Source: Siphonobacter curvatus (GTDB lineage: Bacteria > Bacteroidota > Bacteroidia > Cytophagales > Spirosomataceae). From it: a stretch of DNA of 64,000 nt. A model generated the notes under the pieces. That model saw nothing but the letters and a program-made list of their open reading frames with translations, had not been told where the DNA came from and ran no database searches. A program made the translations under genes and the position numbers. Of the stretch, positions 59,927 to 64,000 are shown in pieces (the stretch's first letter is position 1; each line of letters starts with the position of its first letter). The stretch covers positions 124,001-188,000 of the forward strand of contig NZ_PTRA01000005.1 in NCBI RefSeq assembly GCF_002943425.1. Direction: 5' to 3'.

Positions 59927-60910
59927 CTAAGAAGAGGCAATTTGCATCGATAGTCGGAATTCGGCGGGCGTCATACCCGTTTTTTTCTTGAATAGACGAC
60001 TGAAGTACTGCGGATATTCAAAACCAAGCTGGTAGGCCGTTTCATTGACCGATGCGGAGGTGACCAGGAGTAATCGTTTTGCTTTTTCAATCAGGGTCTG
60101 GTGAATGTGCTGCTGGGTATTCTGACCCGTAAGCGTACGAAGCATATCACTCAAGTAAGCCGATGATACATTCAGGTCATTGGCCAGTTGCTGTACAGTA
60201 GGAATGGAATGATCGCCCGGTTGAGCAAAGTAAGCCGCGAGACGGGCTTCAAAACGCGTCAGTAGTGAATCCGGCTCCCGATTGGATGCAGCATTCCGGC
60301 GGGTTAGAAACTGTCGGTGATAGAATCGGTCGGCATAGGTTAGCAACAGGTCAATCTGAGCGACGAGCACGTCCTGACTAAACAAATCAATGGGCCGCTC
60401 TACTTCCGCCCGAATGGTATCGATGAGCTGATTAAGCGTAGCTTCTTCAGCAGCCGACAAGTGCAGGGCCTCGTTGGTTGCGTAGGAAAAGAAACCATAA
60501 CGCATAATTTTCTGACCCAAGGGGTATTTAGCCAGCAGGTCGGGATGAACTAGTAAGCTCCAGCCCTTCAGGCTTTCAAAGATTTCGGCGAGCTCCTCCG
60601 CACTGGCCGCATTGGCCAGCCAGCATCCTTGTCCGGGTGCCAGAAAGCTTAAGACTCCCTCGTTGAAATCGTAGGAAGTGTGTCCATAGCGAATAGCCGC
60701 CTTACCCAAACCCTGTTTAAGTGAAATCAGATAAAATTGCTGTATGACCGGAGTCAGAACGGTCGGGGGAATCACGTCAATAGATTGCTGATGCGTAGCC
60801 TGTAAATCCAGCACGGTGAGCAGAGGATGCAGGGGAGCGGGTAAGTCGTAAAACCGCGTATATGCGGTGACGGTTTCCAGTACGGTAAAGGGAGTCGGTT
60901 TTGCTTTCAT
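59927..60910 (-). CDS. AraC family transcriptional regulator (AKR-linked)
   Basis: A 327-residue regulator, paralogous to the one at 57357: AAIRYGHTSYDFNEGVLSFL and LAKYPLGQKIMRYGFFSYAT match its sensor half, and VQQLANDLNVSSAYLSDMLR and SVNETAYQLGFEYPQYFSRL make up the C-terminal DNA-binding domain. It is encoded 64 bases after the aldo/keto reductase gene on the same strand, likely one transcript, so it probably controls that enzyme. Confidence 0.9.
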   Translation of the reverse strand: MKAKPTPFTVLETVTAYTRFYDLPAPLHPLLTVLDLQATHQQSIDVIPPTVLTPVIQQFYLISLKQGLGKAAIRYGHTSYDFNEGVLSFLAPGQGCWLANAASAEELAEIFESLKGWSLLVHPDLLAKYPLGQKIMRYGFFSYATNEALHLSAAEEATLNQLIDTIRAEVERPIDLFSQDVLVAQIDLLLTYADRFYHRQFLTRRNAASNREPDSLLTRFEARLAAYFAQPGDHSIPTVQQLANDLNVSSAYLSDMLRTLTGQNTQQHIHQTLIEKAKRLLLVTSASVNETAYQLGFEYPQYFSRLFKKKTGMTPAEFRLSMQIASS

Positions 60911-60974
60911 ACGCAGTTTAATCCGTTGCAGGCAGAAACAACGGACTTAAGGTTGTTGTTTCTGCCTGATCAAG

Positions 60975-61967
60975 TTAGCTGAATGAAGGGTACGCTTCGC
61001 CAGCGGTACTACCCACGGGGAGCAGGGCGTCCAGTTCGGCTAATTCAGCGGGGGAAAGCGTGAGGGAGGCCGCCGCTACGTTTGCTTCCAGGTACGTCCG
61101 CCGTTTCGTACCGGGAATGCACACAACTTCTTGAGCCAACACCCAAGCCAGGGCTAGCTGAGCGGGCGTTGTATCTTTAGTAAGAGCCCAGCTTTTGAGT
61201 TTCTCAACCAGTTCGAGGTTTTTATAGAAGTTTTCACCCGTGTACCTTGGAAAATACCGACGGGAATCATCCGGAGCAAAATCATCCGGACTTTTAATTT
61301 CACCCGATAAAAAGCCTCGTCCTAAGGGTGAGTAGGCAACAAAACCAATGCCCAGTTCCCGGCAAAGAGCCAGCATCCCGTTTTCTTCAACACTGCGGTC
61401 AAAAAGCGAGTATTCTGATTCGAGGGCGGTTAGGGGATGAACGGCATGAGCCTGGCGGAGCGTATCCGCATCCACTTCCGATAAGCCGAGGTAACGGACC
61501 TTCCCTTCTTCAACGAGTCGGCTCATGGCTCCTACGGTATCTTCAATGGGCGTTGAAGGGTCCAGCCGGTGCAGGTAATATAAATCGATGTAATCCGTTT
61601 TGAGTCGGCGGAGCGAACCTTCGATGGATGTACGAACGTACTCCGGCCGACCGTTAAATCCGTAATCCCAGTGGCCCTGTTCATCGAGATGAAAGCCAAA
61701 CTTGGTCGCCAGGATATACTGATCCCGTCTGCCAGCAATGGCCTGACCAATCAGGGTTTCATTGTGTAAGGGTCCGTAAATATCGGCAGTGTCGAGCATG
61801 GTCACCCCTAATTCACGGGCCCGGTGAATGGTGGCAATACTTTCGGCGTCATCGGCAGGACCGTAAATCGTACCCATGGGAGCGGGCGACATACCCATGC
61901 AACCCAGCCCTTCAATAGAAACCTGTAATCCCTGACTACCTAATGCAACAGAGGGGAGCGTGTTCAT
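60975..61967 (-). CDS. Aldo/keto reductase
   Basis: A 330-residue NADPH-dependent AKR of the AKR13/YajO-like group: [20 protein letters not shown], the catalytic Asp and Tyr in [20 protein letters not shown], Lys in ILATKFGFH, His in [14 protein letters not shown], and the cofactor region [20 protein letters not shown]. It is the first gene of an AKR-araC unit. Different from the AKR at 27622 in length and subgroup. The substrate is unknown. Confidence 0.92.
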   Translation of the reverse strand: MNTLPSVALGSQGLQVSIEGLGCMGMSPAPMGTIYGPADDAESIATIHRARELGVTMLDTADIYGPLHNETLIGQAIAGRRDQYILATKFGFHLDEQGHWDYGFNGRPEYVRTSIEGSLRRLKTDYIDLYYLHRLDPSTPIEDTVGAMSRLVEEGKVRYLGLSEVDADTLRQAHAVHPLTALESEYSLFDRSVEENGMLALCRELGIGFVAYSPLGRGFLSGEIKSPDDFAPDDSRRYFPRYTGENFYKNLELVEKLKSWALTKDTTPAQLALAWVLAQEVVCIPGTKRRTYLEANVAAASLTLSPAELAELDALLPVGSTAGEAYPSFS

Positions 61968-62143
61968 AGCGTTGGATGGTTAATAATTAGCACACGACAA
62001 AGGTCCGCGATAGGGCGTACGTCCGGATTATACAAATTGGAGCTTATCGAATACAAAACGCGTTTCGGTGAGGTTTTACCGGATACAAATGGTAGAAAGA
62101 AGCGGATCAAATCCGAAGGATCTTTCTTTCTGAAACCCTAAAA

Positions 62144-62184
62144 AAAAAGCAGGAGTCCAACTCAGTGTCAGACTCCTGCTTTTT
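62144..62184. terminator. Bidirectional intrinsic terminator
   Basis: AAAAAGCAGGAGTC (62144-62157) is exactly complementary to GACTCCTGCTTTTT (62171-62184), with T-runs on both strands. It ends the TreY-MalQ transcript, 54 bases past its stop. Confidence 0.88.
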
Positions 62185-62237
62185 CAATAAGTACTACTTT
62201 TAAATTTTTGATACGGGTTTTAAAGAACTTCAAATCT

Positions 62238-64000
62238 TTAGCCCCGGTGATAAATCTCAGCCCAGGTGCGGAGTTGCTTTTCGTGAACGGCGGTAAACTG
62301 CTCGGGCAGTAATCGCCATTTCCAGCAGGCACTGTTTCCGGCGGGTGTGTTCATCCGGGCCTTTTCATCCAGGCCCAGTACATCCTGCAAGGGCAAAATG
62401 GCCGTTTGGGCCACGGAAGCATAGGCCAGCCGAATCATAACGAAATGAATCGTTTCTTCGGACAAGGAGCCGCCCACGTATTTTTCCAGGTTGCGGTGCT
62501 CTTCCGGGGACAAATCCTGCCGGAACCAACCCTTCGTCGTGTTATTATCGTGTGTACCCGTATACACCAGACTCAGCGGCAGGTGATTATGCGGAATATT
62601 GACCGAACGAGGCATGTCGTCGCTAAAGGCAAAATGCAGTACCCGCATACCGGGCAGCATAAATTCATCCCGCAATTGATACACATCCTCACCAATATCG
62701 CCTAGGTCTTCGGCAATCAGCGACAGACTGCCCAGTTTTTCCTGCAAGACCTGGAAAAATTCGGCTCCGGGGCCGGGCTTCCAGGCTCCGTTTTTAGCCG
62801 TTTTTTCTTCGGCGGGTACTTCCCAGTAACTGGCAAAGGCCCGGAAGTGATCCAATCGCAGGCGATCGTACAATTCCATGTTCTTTTCGATCCGATCGAT
62901 CCACCAGTCGTACTGGCGGGCTTTCAGCACGTCCCAACGGTACAGGGGCATGCCCCAGCGTTGCCCTTCTTCGTTGAAATAATCGGGTGGTACGCCCGCT
63001 ACGCAGGTCATTTCACCCTGTTCATCCAAGTAGAAAATTTCTGGGTTGGCCCACACATCCACAGAGTCGTAGCTGGGATAAAAAGGCAGGTCGCCCAGGA
63101 ATTGTACATTCTGCTGATTGCCATACGCCCGCAACTCCCGCCACTGCTGGAAGAAAATGAACTGCACCCACTTCTCGTAGGTAAGTTCCGCTTCGTGTTC
63201 GCAGGCAAATGCGATCAGGGTTCCCGACTCCCGCATTTTATAGGGTTGCGGCCACTCAGACCAGGACTTTTGCTGCTGGTAATTTTTGAGTACAACAAAC
63301 AAGGCGTAATCGTCGAGCCACTCGGATTCCTGCTGACAAAATTCACGGAATGCGTTTCGCCAGTAAATGGAAGCCGATTGTTGAAACTTCTGGTAGGCCT
63401 TAGCCAGCATCTGGGTCTTCAACTCATTGACCTGCTCGTAATCAACCTGCGACTGAGCCGGGAGCTGATACGGTTCCAGGTCCTTCAGCCAGCCGTGTTC
63501 CTGTAACTTTTCCGGACTAATCAGCAGGGGATTGCCCGCCCGGCTTGAGATGGAACTATACGGCGAATACGCCTGATCGACTCCCGTTGGATTGAGCGGT
63601 AACAGCTGCCAGTAGCTTTGTTTACTGCGGGAAAGGGCATCCACGAAGGCCTGGGCCTGAGGTCCCAGATCACCAATACCAAAGTTGGACGGCAACGAAG
63701 TGACGGAAAGTAAGATACCCGCATTGCGGTCCAGCATTTCCGGTTCGCCCTGTAATAAAGCCAGGGGTAACTGATGGAATAAATCCTGTACGCGTAATGA
63801 TTCGACCGGCATTCCCAGCAAATTCAGCCAGGTTTGGGGAGCTTCTTCGGGTACTACGATCTGCGTATCCTTCCAATCGATTTCCAGAACCGAACACTTC
63901 TGCTTTTCCCCGAGTTGGGCCGCGTGCAGCGGTACGGCTACGATGAACCAGTTTTGCTGGTACCGGCGGGCAAAAGCCAGGACGTGCTCGGCGTATGCTC
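62238..64000 (-). CDS. Malto-oligosyltrehalose synthase / 4-alpha-glucanotransferase fusion, 3' part
   Basis: The frame is open to the right edge, so only the last 587 residues are seen. The C-terminal 500 residues are a GH77 4-alpha-glucanotransferase (MalQ): GILLSVTSLPSNFGIGDLGP, SSISSRAGNPLLI, YDRLRLDHFRAFASYWEVPA (nucleophile Asp), SLIAEDLGDIGEDV (acid Glu) and VYTGTHDNNTTKGWF. The preceding approximately 85 residues (HVLAFARRYQQNWFIVAVPL, then EIDWKDTQIVVPEE) look like the end of a TreY-type malto-oligosyltrehalose synthase. The apparent starts near 63821 are internal TTG codons. The protein would link maltodextrin disproportionation to trehalose synthesis. Confidence 0.85.
   Translation of the reverse strand, partial: AYAEHVLAFARRYQQNWFIVAVPLHAAQLGEKQKCSVLEIDWKDTQIVVPEEAPQTWLNLLGMPVESLRVQDLFHQLPLALLQGEPEMLDRNAGILLSVTSLPSNFGIGDLGPQAQAFVDALSRSKQSYWQLLPLNPTGVDQAYSPYSSISSRAGNPLLISPEKLQEHGWLKDLEPYQLPAQSQVDYEQVNELKTQMLAKAYQKFQQSASIYWRNAFREFCQQESEWLDDYALFVVLKNYQQQKSWSEWPQPYKMRESGTLIAFACEHEAELTYEKWVQFIFFQQWRELRAYGNQQNVQFLGDLPFYPSYDSVDVWANPEIFYLDEQGEMTCVAGVPPDYFNEEGQRWGMPLYRWDVLKARQYDWWIDRIEKNMELYDRLRLDHFRAFASYWEVPAEEKTAKNGAWKPGPGAEFFQVLQEKLGSLSLIAEDLGDIGEDVYQLRDEFMLPGMRVLHFAFSDDMPRSVNIPHNHLPLSLVYTGTHDNNTTKGWFRQDLSPEEHRNLEKYVGGSLSEETIHFVMIRLAYASVAQTAILPLQDVLGLDEKARMNTPAGNSACWKWRLLPEQFTAVHEKQLRTWAEIYHRG

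Noticed and set aside
1-64000. Insertion sequences, prophage, CRISPR arrays, tRNA genes
   Set aside because: No transposase, integrase, phage structural gene, regular spacer-repeat array or tRNA cloverleaf was found on either strand by reading.

Overview
The window looks like a chromosome segment of a Bacteroidota bacterium of the order Cytophagales (Spirosomataceae-like; Siphonobacter or a relative is a guess). The signs are a SusC/SusD pair behind an ECF sigma and FecR pair, DUF3823 and DUF6624 proteins, many AraC and HxlR regulators, few Shine-Dalgarno sites, and TAnnTTTG-like promoter boxes. GC is intermediate. I see no rRNA, tRNA, CRISPR array, phage gene or transposase.

Layout. 0-8.4 kb: an ECF sigma factor, a PepSY membrane protein, an Old Yellow Enzyme (OYE) divergent from a damaged HxlR regulator, an acetyltransferase, a fatty-acid desaturase, a glycosyltransferase, and a 690-bp gap that may encode one or two small RNAs. 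8.4-12.3 kb: an anchored hypothetical protein, then a cobalamin riboswitch controlling a nickel/cobalt permease and a BtuB-like TonB receptor. 12.4-28.6 kb: a run of regulator plus redox or detoxification gene pairs: TetR-SDR, AraC-cupin, a frameshifted OYE, a quinone oxidoreductase, LLM monooxygenase-HxlR, VOC-MarR, FAD monooxygenase-AraC, AraC-VOC and HxlR-aldo/keto reductase. Several pairs have clear palindromic operators. 28.9-36.9 kb: an outer-membrane uptake operon with its own cell-surface signalling (sigma, FecR, SusC with STN domain, SusD, DUF3823). 37.3-48 kb: a multi-PAS histidine kinase, a frameshifted secreted protein, a UvrA2-type ATPase, a serine hydrolase and a GH92 glycosidase. 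48.3-62 kb: two SDRs divergent from an HxlR regulator, an acyltransferase, a Na+/H+ antiporter, a KAS III-like synthase, hypothetical genes, and two paralogous AraC regulators, each following an oxidoreductase-regulator plan. 62.2-64 kb: the 3' part of a malto-oligosyltrehalose synthase / 4-alpha-glucanotransferase fusion that runs off the right edge.

Most accessory genes fit small, independently regulated responses to electrophiles, quinones, aldehydes or xenobiotics; the substrates cannot be read from the sequence. The most interesting items are the candidate structured RNA at 7.9-8.05 kb, operators shared between a regulator and its target (19.9/21.65 kb; 12.4/13.1 kb), a long palindrome shared by two unlinked secreted-protein genes, the large hairpin inside the cobalamin riboswitch, and four genes broken by single-base events, which may be real decay or assembly errors.
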